From Plectosphaerella cucumerina (Eukaryota > Ascomycota > Sordariomycetes > Glomerellales > Plectosphaerellaceae), in contig JAGPXD010000001.1 of the NCBI GenBank assembly GCA_020746995.1, positions 1,054,001-1,118,000 on the forward strand: DNA of 64,000 bases, written 5' to 3'. Positions 22,487 to 32,796 of this stretch are shown one piece after another (positions within the stretch are counted from its first letter, which is position 1; each line of letters opens with the position of its first letter). Below the pieces are notes generated by a model, which was given only the letters and a program-made list of their open reading frames with translations, searched no databases and was not told where the DNA came from. Made by a program: the position numbers and the translations under genes.

Positions 22487-23394
22487 AGGGGCGCGCGCTA
22501 CGGACGGGACGTTACGGGACGGGGTACGGAAAACCATGTGGGTTAAGCGAATTACCGGCGCAGCAGTGTAGAGTCAGGGAACAATACCCCATTTTTCTCA
22601 GCTTGAGGTGCCTGCGACGGTGTTTGACGTTTTCGTGGACAGGCTTGGCGTCGGGTAAGCTTTTCGTTGGCCCTGATGCGAGGAGCGTCCTAAGAGACGT
22701 GTTTCCCGCTGTTGTTGGAAGACAGACAGCGATCAGGATGAATAGCCAATGGGTCATCCAGCAGTTTGAGTCCAGCAAGTTTGAGAACAGCAGACTGGGG
22801 TAGCAAACTGAAGCAAAGTCGCAAAGACGACAACAATCCAGAATCAGACCCAAAGCTATAAAGAGCCCAGTCGACGGGCTCTTTTGCTCGACTGGTGCGA
22901 TCCTGCAATCCAACCCATAAACCACATCTGTTCTGAACTTTCAACCCGGGCCCTTATCCCTCTGCAATCCGGGGCTCTCGCTCCCTTCTCTTGGCCTTGC
23001 TGCTTTTGCGCTGGCCTCAGGCGATGTGGCAGAGACGATGTCAATACTACGCCGTCCACAAGTTCGACACACCACTCTCTTGCCTCAGTCCCTGTGTGGT
23101 GCCAGGTCTACTCGGCAGGCACGCCAGCGCCCCTGCCGTGTCTCTCTCGAGGCAATGCGCTTTTACTTTTGTCCTGGCGGCACACGTCTGGGTTTCTCCC
23201 TGAACCAAGTTCTGCAAGACTGTGGCCGGCCTTCATCCGCATCAAACTCTCTTTCGCAGCACCGCAATCGTTCAACAACACCGGGCCCGGGGCACTCTGC
23301 TCTTCTGTCTTCATTCTGACATTGTCACCATCGAAATCAGTCATTGAGACCACGGTCTTCTTTCAGATACCAGTCGTCCCACCCTGTCGTCAGC
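22487..23394. other. Intergenic, SEC63 3' flank and upstream region of a decayed gene
   Basis: No intact gene. A good TATA-like sequence CTATAAAG lies at 22856-22863, about 530 bp before the ATG at 23395. It may be the old promoter of the pseudogene that follows. The frame of SEC63 exon 3 stays open to 22803 only if its last intron is ignored, so that extension is not real. Confidence 0.4.
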
Positions 23395-24467
23395 ATGTCT
23401 TGCTCTCCTCTCACGAAACGAGCCCGCCACGAAGTTGGAGGATACCAAGGGAGCTGGCAGCTCTCCCTCCGAAGTCGGCACTCGCGATATTGGTGACAGC
23501 GATGCTGAGGCTATCGCCACGCTATCGCCACCGAAGAGGTTCCCGGTTTCGGGCCCATCGATTCCGTTAAAGAGGGCACCAAGGACCAGCTGGCCAAGAT
23601 CATCATCGCCTGGATTGAGGAGAACAAGGCAAACTTGACCCAAGCTGAGCGCGAGGGGTGTGTTCTTCGCCTTCTTTCGTTCATCCAGATCGTCGCAGCA
23701 ATGAAGCTTGAGACCAACATCGCCAAGGTCCTTGGTCGGATGGGTAGCAATGACCAGATCAATGCCTCAATGGCTGTGCAGAGACTGCAAAGACATCCCA
23801 GGAAACCGCCAAAGCAATTTTCCACAGCAAGGCAAGTTCACGTTGGCACAGCTGGTCCAAATGGTGCTGATCATCCTCGGGATTCTTCAATAATAGACTG
23901 CCCGCACCGTCATCCTCACCTCCTACGCGACTTTGACTCATCGGAACCTGAACAGCGTCGAACTCTCGTTCTCATTCAAGGACGACAGGACACGAGAGCT
24001 GTATCAGTCGGAGTTCAAGAAGTCTCGTCTCAACGCCCAAGGCTTTTGGGCCGTCTTCCCCGAGGATGATAGACCAAGTCTGACGCACCGCCATCGACCA
24101 ATACACCCATCAGATTACTGAGAATGTCCCTGACAACTTCGCCAACGGCTTGACGACACGCTTCTTCATTGAAGAAGAGATCAACCGCATCGAGGAGTCC
24201 GCCCTTGACATCGAATGGGTCCCATACGTCGCGCATCTCCAAAAGAAGCCCGAGTACACGGTTGACGTTGATGGCCAAAACCAGCTGGCATACATCCTCA
24301 CCGAAATATACGCAGAACTCGATTAGTATGGTGACTGGGACTATGTCCCCCTCGGCGAGCGCCGCTTTCAGTGCCCTCTCCACACGTACGACCCAACCGC
24401 GTGCGGCGCAGACTTTGGCCTCATCACCATCAAATGTCATCACGCACCCACAGAAACGGGGAAATAG
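23395..24467 (+). pseudogene. Decayed protein-coding gene with several frameshifts and a stop
   Basis: Protein-like sequence runs through this stretch but jumps between frames. It starts at ATG 23395 (MSCSPLTKRARHE), then shifts frame to EDTKGAGSSPSEVGTRD. An exact 11-bp tandem duplication at 23510-23531 shifts it again to EEVPGFGPIDSVKEG and KDQLAKIIIAWIEENKANL, open to about 23830. Further pieces follow in other frames: TVILTSYATLTHRNLNSVEL, then ENVPDNFANGLTTRFFIEEE up to a TAG at 24324-24326. After that stop the same frame continues as YGDWDYVPLGERRFQCPLH to a final stop at 24465. No set of normal introns repairs all breaks. I do not recognise the family. It ends 60 bp from the convergent glycosyltransferase. 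Confidence 0.6.
23510..23531 (+). repeat. 11-bp exact tandem duplication causing a frameshift
   Basis: GCTATCGCCAC occurs twice in direct succession (23510-23520 and 23521-23531). Dropping one copy joins the frame reading GDSDAEAIAT to the frame reading EEVPGFGPID. The duplication is therefore a likely inactivating mutation. Confidence 0.85.
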
Positions 24468-24527
24468 AAATACCAGCAGCCTTTTGAAATTCGCCGACGC
24501 ACAAGAATCTCTAATACAAGCACCTGT

Positions 24528-25913
24528 CTATACACCCAGATCCGTGTCGTTGAGGCTCAGGAGGCCCTCGTTGTACATAGCACGCGCCACAGGGTAGACA
24601 GCGCGTGCGTAGTTGCTCTTCCGTTCGAGAACGTAGCGCGGGTTGATACCGTTGTTGGAGGCACCGTTCCGGGCCTTTTTAGGGCTGAAGGCATGTAGAA
24701 GATAGGTACAGTTGTAGTTTGTCGCCCAGGCGGGTGTGACGCCCGGGGTGAGGTCGAGGTCGGCAGGGATAGGGTCTCCATCGCGGAAGTCGGCATCCGG
24801 CCATTCGGGCGTAACAGTCTCGGTCTGGATATCAAAGAGCTTAGAGACGTCCCAGTCCATCCAGCTACCAGGGGCGAAACCGTCGCGGTTGAGGACAAGC
24901 ATCTCGCAGCGAGCCTCGGGTCCGGCGTTAGAGGCGACAAGCTCCTCGGCGACGGCGGTGAGGGCTATGTTACTATGGGTAACCCAGCTGCCGTCGAAGA
25001 CGTCGTTCATACGCTGCATCCATCTAGTAATCATGGCGCCGCCTGCAACGGACATGAAGGTACCGCTGTTTAGGTTGCCGATATGGTCGACACCCTTTTC
25101 GTCGCGAAACCCAAACTCACGGCCGCCGATAGCGTGGTAGCCCGAGTGGCGGAGAGCGTTAATACTGCGTAGCGGCTGGACGTCGAGATCGAGATAGATA
25201 CCTCCGTACTGGTGAACCATCTTGACTCGGATGAAGTCCGATTTGTGTTCCATCATAGTGATATTGATACCGTTGGCGTGCTCGGGCACCTCTACTGTGT
25301 TGATGACAAGCTGGGGTAAGCCGAAGATAAGTCTCGTCCACTTCCCAGCCTGACCAGCGTAGGCGCGGCGGACGGGACTGCTATCGACGTCGACGTTTGT
25401 GTGTAGGTAGATAGTATCGGGGTTCCAGAAGTGATATGCACTGTACATAGACAGGAAGTGGCTGAACTGGAAGGGGAAGTCGGACTCGGGGTCTTTAAGG
25501 AGGAAGACATAATTAACAATATTCGGAATGGTAACTTTAGTCTCGGAACCGTCGGCGGCCTTGCACGTCGGGAGTTTTTCGAGGTAGGTGACTGGGCAGT
25601 TCGGGTCCGGCGGGTGGCCGGCGTAGAGGAGAAAGTCCTTCGCAGTCTGTGGTAGGGCGAGCCAGACGAAGGCAAGGAGGACAATGGCGGCGGCGGCGAC
25701 AAGGACGCGTCGGGCTGTCGGCGGGAGGGGCATGATGAAGCGGCGGTGCTTGCTCTGTATCCATCCTGGGATAGATATGGCAAAGCTATGGGTGTTGTCC
25801 TTCATCCATCTCAGTGGGGTAGGCTGAGGGCCGCCCAGGAGGGCGTCGCTGTCCTCTTCCATGGGGGTGAAGAGGACTTCAGTTTCCTCCTTCATGGAGG
25901 AGAGGACAGCCAT
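24528..25913 (-). CDS. GT32-type glycosyltransferase, type II membrane protein
   Basis: Intronless 461-aa protein. A cytosolic N-terminus of about 68 residues is followed by a single membrane segment at about 69-88 (RRVLVAAAAIVLLAFVWLAL) and a luminal catalytic part, the usual type II Golgi layout. The catalytic region has the sugar-transferase DXD signature in HQYGGIYLDLDV (DLD at 242-244) and the flanking pattern of the Gly_transf_sug/OCH1 family (NIVNYVFLLKDP near 131, FIRVKMVHQYGG near 227, NSGTFMSVAGGA further on). Asn-X-Thr sites are present in the luminal part. The enzyme probably adds mannose or another sugar to glycoproteins or glycolipids in the Golgi; the exact donor and acceptor cannot be read. 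The start gives a plausible cytosolic tail. Confidence 0.9.
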   Translation of the reverse strand: MAVLSSMKEETEVLFTPMEEDSDALLGGPQPTPLRWMKDNTHSFAISIPGWIQSKHRRFIMPLPPTARRVLVAAAAIVLLAFVWLALPQTAKDFLLYAGHPPDPNCPVTYLEKLPTCKAADGSETKVTIPNIVNYVFLLKDPESDFPFQFSHFLSMYSAYHFWNPDTIYLHTNVDVDSSPVRRAYAGQAGKWTRLIFGLPQLVINTVEVPEHANGINITMMEHKSDFIRVKMVHQYGGIYLDLDVQPLRSINALRHSGYHAIGGREFGFRDEKGVDHIGNLNSGTFMSVAGGAMITRWMQRMNDVFDGSWVTHSNIALTAVAEELVASNAGPEARCEMLVLNRDGFAPGSWMDWDVSKLFDIQTETVTPEWPDADFRDGDPIPADLDLTPGVTPAWATNYNCTYLLHAFSPKKARNGASNNGINPRYVLERKSNYARAVYPVARAMYNEGLLSLNDTDLGV

Positions 25914-28463
25914 GGACGGGACGGCGAGGTCGGTGAGACGGCTGGGTGGAACGGTGAGAGGCCGTAGGGTGAAAGGCTGCGGGACTTGGGTGTGGATTGG
26001 CAGAGAGAGAAAAGAGGTGATTTAGGAGTACATGTAAAAGCCACAAAGGGGAAAAGAGAGCAGAGTCTACCACGGGCGATGCAACAAGAGGGCCGCGCAG
26101 ATTCAACGGCCATCTTGGCATTTTTGATATACCTAGGAGACGCCCAACCGAAACGTGGGTGCATACATGTACCTACTACCCAAGGGGGGGGACATGGGAG
26201 GGGACGAGAGTCAACGGATCTCTGAGCTCTTCTTGGAGGCCGGATTCCGTGCGAGCGTGACTGGGACGTGACTTAGACGAGGGATACAGGCACTGACCAG
26301 GCTTGTTCGAGTGATGTTGTGATGACCAGGGGTGCCCCCCTCCCCCCCTCCCCCTCGAAAGGCTGTTCTGGGCCTTCGTGCGGTTGCTACTTCCGCTCGG
26401 CCATGGTACGCCCAAGACACCTCAATATCTTTTCCGCCGATTGGCCAAACTTTGAGCCAGAGGTAACATGGCTGCCTGAAGATGGCTGGAAGGAGTTGGC
26501 GGGATAGCCTGTATCCGTGCATAAGAAGACAGACTCCACCTGTTGGTCCTCGACTTGCAAGCCGAAAAGGGACATGACCCCTGACCAGACCACAAAATCA
26601 AACCACTCTGCTTTCTCCTGAACCATCTCTTCAATACCCACCATGGCCCGCAGGAAGATACTTACATCGTCTCGCCTTGCACTCTGCCGAGGCCCAAGAG
26701 CCCCTTGGTGGCACTTCGGATGAATCTGATAGCGTGCGTTTGTCAGAGTATTTGCCCGACGTGAGAAGGGTTTCCCAAGGCCAGGAATTTGCCCTTGCAA
26801 GCCATTTCCAGTAATAAAATAAAAATAAAAATTGCGCCCTTCATGAAGCAGAGCCGCCTTGGTGTCAGCTGATGAGAGGAACCCATCAGGCAGCGGGGTT
26901 CGCGGGCAGAAGTCCGCTTTGAGCCCTGAACGGTATTCGTAACGATTTCAGGGTCCTCTTCCATTGCCCCATGCTAACGGCCAGGTTGATTGGGACGGGG
27001 CCCTCCGTCGGCCCGCTTCCGAATCGTGAAAGGGTCTGGTCAGGGGCGGGGGACATGGGTGTATGTGGAAGCCCTGCGGATGCGCACCAACGTACCAACT
27101 GGTACCCACAAGTTATGTCCCTCTGGGGATGGCTTCGTATAGATAGAGTAGCTGTTGGTGGTGTATCGTTTCTGTCGACCCTGACCGATATTATGCCAAA
27201 ATGAGAAAAGAAATAAGTGAACCCTGCACCGGAGAGGCTGCCGGCCGTCGCGAACCCGCACCCGTGCATTTCCGGTTTGCCGTCCAACAGATACTTGTCA
27301 TAGAATCAGGGCGGCGACGCCACTCAATTGCCCACCTGAGTATGTAGGCAGGTACAGTCCCTGGCTCAAGTCACATTTATCCTTGAATTCAGTTGGCACT
27401 GTGTGTGAGTTGGACATAAACCATCGCCGAGACTTTATCTTTGCCCTCAATGAAGAGGGGATGTCTCCTCGGCTCTTATCCTCCCGTTCGAGCTAACTCT
27501 GTCCATTTACACGTCTTCTTTCCCATCCCCATGCCCAGCCTACACGCCGGGGTTGACCTTTCACATCGAGGTAGAAGGCTCCTGGCGAATGACGGCCTTT
27601 ATGATGCGGAGGCCATGCTCTCTCGCAGGTGCACCTTGCTAGGATTAGTTCATATCTCTGCCCAAATAGGCGCACCTGGCGGAAGTCTGGACCGACATTT
27701 GCACGTATGACACACGGACTTGACGGTCTGCCTTGATCGAAGCAGCAGGGCGATGTTGGCGGAAGCATGGTAATATGGGTATGCAGAGGCACATCAGATG
27801 CGCTGATACAACCAGATGAGGGTGAAAGACACGATACGCAGCGGGCTCTCGCCCGCTGTGCATAGTATGCCCGTCAGAGCAAAATGCGAATCAGTGGCAA
27901 AGGACATCCTTAGACTCAAGGTGAGATTTACCCCGAGTCAACTGCCCCGGGAGCGAAGTGACTCGGCTGCGACTGCCAGTCAAACCTGCCGGGGGAACAG
28001 CCTGAATGTATCTCCTTTTGCCGACTCACTGGGGTCTTGCTGAGTGTCCTGCATTGACGGTTTCTGTCCTGCCGTTACGAGCATTCCGGCATGTTACCCC
28101 TCCATGCCCGTGGATCACTCTTTCGCCAACGGTGGGCTGGACTCATGCACATCGTCACCAACCGCCAACAGAACCGACGGATGTCTCCGCTCTCATACGA
28201 TTCGAGGCCTCCCTCCGGAGTCTGGTCCTCCCCAGTAACTGCATTCACCGTCTCAGAAGGCAATTCGACCACAAAATGGTGTTGTGGGCTCAGTAGTGGC
28301 TGTTTTGGGGTACTGTTGTCGGTTGGAGCGACGTCTGGGTGACTATAAATGGAGATCTGCCCTCCACCATTTCTCAGGACTCCCTCATCATCCAGATCTC
28401 TTCTCTCCTCAAGCCCTCCTCTCAGCCAAGCTCCATTGTCTCAACCCCCCTCCGATTATCAAG
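25914..28463. other. Long intergenic region, no supported gene
   Basis: About 2.5 kb between the starts of the glycosyltransferase (-) and the secreted-protein gene (+). Short open frames occur on both strands, none with a recognisable product or a start, intron and stop set. A 137-codon minus frame at 26387-26800 has coding-like stretches but no family and no supported start. A poly-A/T run lies at about 26815-26833. The right end carries the TATA box listed separately. Confidence 0.4.
28343..28350 (+). promoter_or_regulatory. TATA box of the truncated secreted-protein gene
   Basis: CTATAAAT lies 114 bp before the ATG at 28464, a normal distance for a fungal promoter with a short leader. 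The sequence between is pyrimidine-rich (CTCTTCTCTCCTCAAGCCC), as in transcribed leaders. Confidence 0.55.
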
Positions 28464-29096
28464 ATGCGCACCTCCGCCTTCCTCATCTCGGCCCTTTCGT
28501 CCACGGTCCTCGGTCTTGTCGTACCCCGGGTCACCGACGACAATGTCATGGCCATCACGAGCTTTGATACTGCCAAGACCTCTATCGACGAGGGCTTTAT
28601 CATCCCCCAGAAGGTCCCCACTGGTCTCTACTCTGTCGCTGTCGATGTCGATACCGGAGTCGCTCACCACACGAGGCTCGAGTCGCCCAATGTGTCTGAG
28701 CTGCCTGAATCTACCACCAAGCCTACCACGTCCGGAGTCCCGGACTCGCCCCCCTGCTCGATGGATAGGAAGTTATTTAGCATGTCTAGCAGCATAGCTG
28801 TACAGCCTGGCAGAATCGCCAGCTACCTTGCCTGGTTAGGGCAGCTAATGCATGATGATATGGTCATTCCGTTTTCCCTGTTCTTGCCGGATGTGTTTGC
28901 ATGTGGTCATCAAGATACGGGCTACACTAGGGTGCACAATGTATTTGAAACACTCGAACACAGCACATCCCCATTGTCGGGAAGCCTATTCGGGCAGGCC
29001 CGCTCTTGTCGCTCCTATCTTCAAAACGCCATTATACCCATATCCGCAGCTTCAGGGTATTCGAAAGTGATGATTGTGATATGTTGGCAGGCTTAG
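28464..29096 (+). CDS. Small secreted protein, probably truncated or degenerate at the 3' end
   Basis: The ATG at 28464 begins a clear signal peptide (MRTSAFLISALSSTVLGLV, ending about residue 19-21) followed by a soluble region (TSFDTAKTSIDEGFIIPQKV, then GLYSVAVDVDTGVAHHTRLE). The frame stays open to 29096 (210 aa). From about residue 95 (28,745) the protein loses its secreted-protein character and the DNA no longer looks coding. I recall fungal secreted proteins with a similar start and a cysteine-rich C-terminal domain; that domain is absent here. Either the gene has lost its 3' end or an intron that I cannot place skips the non-coding-looking part. The true 3' end is therefore uncertain, and function is unknown. 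Confidence 0.5.
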   Translation: MRTSAFLISALSSTVLGLVVPRVTDDNVMAITSFDTAKTSIDEGFIIPQKVPTGLYSVAVDVDTGVAHHTRLESPNVSELPESTTKPTTSGVPDSPPCSMDRKLFSMSSSIAVQPGRIASYLAWLGQLMHDDMVIPFSLFLPDVFACGHQDTGYTRVHNVFETLEHSTSPLSGSLFGQARSCRSYLQNAIIPISAASGYSKVMIVICWQA

Positions 29097-29126
29097 CATT
29101 TCAGCAGAGCCCTCCTCAGGATTAAA

Positions 29127-29917
29127 TCAATACAAGAACAGCCGCTTCTTCGCATCTTCGACGACCCAGGCGAGGCCTTCCTCCAGGTTGGCGCCGGTCA
29201 TGGCGCTGCAGCGCAGGATGTTCCAGCGATGTGTCCGGATAGACTCGAGCCGCAGGCCCTGTTGATGTCAGCATGCATGGGGGAAACTCCCGGGGGCAGG
29301 CGGCTCACCTGCAAGATCTCCTCCTCGTCCATGCATCCGTTGACGTCGGTCTTGTTCGCAAAGACCAGGAGACTTGCGCCGGACAGACGCTGTTTCGGTC
29401 AGTGAGGATCGGAGTGGGGCCTGAAGGGGGTGGCGAACCTCTTCTTGGAGCAGCCCATGGAGTTCTTCACGGCAATCGTCGATGCGGAGGCGGTCTGTGG
29501 CGTCGACTACCCAAATGAGGGCGTCTGTCTTCTCAAAGTAGTTGCGCCAGTACGAGCGTAGCGTTTTCTGTCCTCCTACATCCCCTGTACAGGGTCAGCG
29601 GCACATCTTCATCCGAGAAGAGGGGACGCACAGATGTTGAGCTTGTACCTGCGCCTGTCAGTTCTTCTGGGCATGCCGGAAAGATTGGAAGACTTACCCA
29701 TCATAGTCGATGGTCTTGATGATGAACCCCAGGGTAGGGCTGACCGTGTTGACATCCTCGCCCATGATCTTCTTGACGATTGTGGTCTTTCCCGCGTTGT
29801 CCAAGCCCCTAAAAAGGGGGTCAGTCAGGCGTGCAGCGCAAAGCCTTGGAAGACTCACAGCATCAGGATTCGCATCTCCTTGTCCTTCAGCCGGGCCTTT
29901 CTCAGGATGGAAAGCAT
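29127..29917 (-). CDS. arl2: ARL2-type ADP-ribosylation-factor-like GTPase
   Basis: Small GTPase of the ARL2 family (yeast Cin4, fission yeast Alp41), which works with tubulin-folding cofactors and so supports microtubules. Six exons on the minus strand, 29859-29917, 29698-29808, 29632-29648, 29439-29584, 29309-29389 and 29127-29258, join to 181 aa; human ARL2 has 184. Introns have GT/AG ends, and one exon is only 17 nt. Motifs are [11 protein letters not shown] (P-loop), SPTLGF (switch I), [17 protein letters not shown] (switch II, the tryptophan being restored by splicing), FANKTD (base binding) and CSAMTG. The order and wording match ARL2 better than ARF1 or ARL1. There is an alanine, not glycine, region at the N-terminus and no Gly2, consistent with the non-myristoylated ARL2. 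Confidence 0.93.
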
Positions 29918-30422
29918 GATGGAGCAGATGTCAAAGAGTCATGTGACTCAACTTCCTGGCTCAGCTCTGTGTCGTGTCGAGCATGCTGATGGGATGCAGA
30001 ATCGGGTCATGACCACCAAATGGAGGGGTGTGGTTGCGGGCAGGTGCTCCACGTGATGGGATTGGGTGGGTGCTTCGGTGTGCCTTTCGGTGTGGGGCTA
30101 GATATTCGGTCAGTCTCGGTGTGGGCCCGCCTCCTGCTGATATTCACGGTCTGGCCTACCACCTCAGTGAATACTCTGCGCCTTCCTCTTCTACTATTCC
30201 GGCGGGTTCCGCTTTAAATCACCCACGATTCAAGGCTAAAGAAATTAAATTCCATCTGCTCAATTTTCTTCGGTTTGCTCCAGACCACAAACAAACCCGC
30301 CTCGCCTGGCCCTTCCACCACGACTTCCACCACACCTCACTTGTTCCCACCACTCCATTAGCTTCTACCAGCTTGATTCTGCGTTCCACGCCTCATATAC
30401 TGTCTTGTACACGAATGCAAGT
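29918..30422. promoter_or_regulatory. Divergent promoter region between ARL2 and the acetyltransferase gene
   Basis: These 505 bp lie between two start codons facing away from each other. The right part (30,280-30,400) is rich in CCACCAC/TTCCACC and looks like the leader of the plus-strand gene. No coding signal is seen. Confidence 0.45.
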
Positions 30423-31892
30423 ATGAACCGCAACAAAACGCCGCTTACCTGGCTCCTGGGCGGCCAGGAGGCAGCTCAAATCCGTCCCGCCAATGGTGTC
30501 CTCCTGCCCCAGCAGCACCTCGAAGAGGACAGTGAGAGCGACAACTCGACCATTCGAAACTTTCGACCGAGCCCCAGCATTGCCGGCTCTATCCGTTCCA
30601 CCACGAGCCACGAATGGGGTGATACGTCCTTCTGGTCCGAGGACTGGCCCGCCGAGACCTGGTATGATGCCCCCGAGACGGCCGCAGACATCCGCCACAG
30701 CATCGCTCCCGTGAACAAGATGGTCCGCTTCGAAGGCCGCTTGTTCCAGACGGGTCAGGAGGAGAGGGACCAGGATGAAGTTCTGGACAGCAAGGACTTC
30801 CTGTCCAAGTTCGTCGAGGGATGGAGGGACAATGTTCCCGTGTCGGAGAAGGTCGAGATGAACAAGAAGAATGTCGACAAGTACAGCGGCTGCTCCATCG
30901 ACACCAACTCCGGCAAATACCTGGAGAAGATTGTTCAGCCCGCCTCGAAGCGGGATGTGAAGGAGTACAAGAAGTCCAAGCCGGCACTTCGCACCCACCG
31001 CGACGTGTGGTCGTCGAGGGTCCGCGCTGCACAGTACATGCAGAGGCTCAAGAACATGCCCAAGCCGAAGGACACACACACGCCCCCTGAGGGCTATGTG
31101 CAGACTGAGTACGAGAAGCCAGCCGTCAAGGACAACGAGTGCGTTCTTCGTCCTGCCACCGCCGAGGACATGCCCGGCGTTGCGGCCATCTACAACCATG
31201 AGGTCTTCAACAGCCTCCGCGCTTGGGACACCGAGAAGGTGCCCGTCTCCGACTTTGTCGGTCTCCTCAACGACTTGCAGAAGATCGACCTTCCCTTCAT
31301 CGTCGCGGCCCAGCGCCTCGTTGTCGATCTCGAGGATGCCCTCGGCGAGCCCGAGAAGATTCTCGGCTTCGGATTCCTGGAGAAGCTGGACGGAGGTTTC
31401 GGAAGCGGCAAGCACGTCGGCGACATGTCGTGCCGCCTGAGCCTGTACGTGCACAATGAGCACCGCAAGAAGAACATCGGCAGCGCCATCATCGACCGCA
31501 TCCTCATCTGCATGTCGCGCACGCACCCCGGCAGCGCCGTCGACCACAAGTGGGAGTCCGACGGCCATCATCCCTACAACGACGCCGAGAACAGCCGCAT
31601 GGTCCGCTTCCTCCCGAACCGCATCATCGTCGAGGGCCTGTTCGCGGGCAAGAAGGACGAGGGATACGAGTGGTTCGACAAGATCATGGCCTCATTCCGC
31701 TTCAACGAAGCCGGCCACATCGATGGCGCCTACAGCACGCGCCGCGGCATGCGCAGCCAGTGCTTCGACAAGTTCACTTGGGTCTACATGGCTCAGATTC
31801 AGCCGGAGCCCCATTCGGGTGACCAGAACAAGGACGCAGAGGTGATTGAGGGCGCGGAGGAGCAGAAGCAGCTGCAGGAGGACGAGGAGTGA
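30423..31892 (+). CDS. GNAT-family N-acetyltransferase
   Basis: Single-exon 489-aa protein. Residues 1-235 are a fungal-specific, partly disordered region with conserved-looking aromatic stretches (WGDTSFWSEDWPAETWYDAP near residue 68). A GNAT fold follows from about residue 243, starting with the typical RPATAEDMPGVAAIYNHEV. The acetyl-CoA-binding segment is NEHRKKNIGSAIIDRIL near residues 345-361, matching the R/Q-x-x-G-x-G/A pattern. The end is acidic and Gln-rich. The substrate cannot be told from sequence; related bacterial enzymes acetylate small amines or phosphinothricin-like compounds, while the long fungal extension suggests a distinct role. The chosen ATG is the first in the frame. 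No signal peptide is visible. Confidence 0.85.
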   Translation: MNRNKTPLTWLLGGQEAAQIRPANGVLLPQQHLEEDSESDNSTIRNFRPSPSIAGSIRSTTSHEWGDTSFWSEDWPAETWYDAPETAADIRHSIAPVNKMVRFEGRLFQTGQEERDQDEVLDSKDFLSKFVEGWRDNVPVSEKVEMNKKNVDKYSGCSIDTNSGKYLEKIVQPASKRDVKEYKKSKPALRTHRDVWSSRVRAAQYMQRLKNMPKPKDTHTPPEGYVQTEYEKPAVKDNECVLRPATAEDMPGVAAIYNHEVFNSLRAWDTEKVPVSDFVGLLNDLQKIDLPFIVAAQRLVVDLEDALGEPEKILGFGFLEKLDGGFGSGKHVGDMSCRLSLYVHNEHRKKNIGSAIIDRILICMSRTHPGSAVDHKWESDGHHPYNDAENSRMVRFLPNRIIVEGLFAGKKDEGYEWFDKIMASFRFNEAGHIDGAYSTRRGMRSQCFDKFTWVYMAQIQPEPHSGDQNKDAEVIEGAEEQKQLQEDEE

Positions 31893-32796
31893 GGCTGGAT
31901 GGGGGACGGAACAATTGCTGATGAACCATTGCTGACGAGAATACGACGAAACCGGAATGATGATACCGAGAGAAAGGGATACCACAAGGGAGAGATGGGT
32001 TTGCTGTACATTACCAGGTGGACGAGACTTGGGTGCGATGGGAACGCACAATGATCATGGAACGAGACCGCAGATGATGGTGTTGTGATGTTTTGATGTT
32101 GTTTCCCTTGCTGACCTAACCTACATGACGCTATCCTGAAACAGCGGAGCCCAGAACCCGCTAGAACGGGGGACCCGCGGTGAGCGTGGGCTGAGAACCG
32201 GACCACTCAGAAGCTGCGATTGGCAGCCCCCCATTGCGATAGGCGGCCGTTATAGGGGGGTTTTGGGGCCAGCTGCAGCGGGCAGGCCGCCTACAACCAG
32301 GGAAGAGCACTGAACGGGAGGGGGCACGATCCAATGACGTGAAGCATCGGGCCTGCAAGCCAGGCACCTGCATCGAAAAACCGGGACGCAAGACGCAGCT
32401 AAGGTCGCTGGTGCTCACGCCGGACGGAGACGAGCGAACGAGCACCTTGACGCAGACATACCTTCCTTTCCCTCGTGCTCTTCCGGGGTTTGTGTGAAGC
32501 CCTTTGCTATCTCCCTTCTCGGACCTTACTCTAGCTCGCATCTGGACGACGCCGTTGCCCGTGGCACAATCGTTTGTTTGGTTTCTACGAATCCGACCGT
32601 TTCCTTGGGGCTCGCTGAGCTTCGTGTGTCGGCAGGACGGGCATTGGCATTTCGGACCGGCCAAATCGTCACCACACCTCCTCTCGCGGCCAAGGCAGCT
32701 TTCTCGACGAAAAACGCCTCCCCCCTCAACAAACACCAACAAAACCCACTCAATGCCTCCGTCCTAGCGACGAAGACGCCCCACGAACCCGACGAT
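31893..32796. other. Intergenic, promoter and leader of the gelsolin-domain gene
   Basis: No supported gene. The frame that contains the next start codon is open upstream from 32494, but without an ATG in good context; the ATG at 32797 starts the conserved helical N-terminus. An A-rich CAACAAACACCAAC leader sits just before that start. Confidence 0.4.

Noticed and set aside
22268..22803. SEC63 frame continuing through the last intron
   Set aside because: A GTAAGT donor and CAG acceptor join to an acidic tail typical of Sec63; the read-through tail has no such character.
26387..26800. 137-codon minus-strand frame in the 25.9-28.5 kb gap
   Set aside because: Some stretches look coding, but there is no family, supported start or exon partner.
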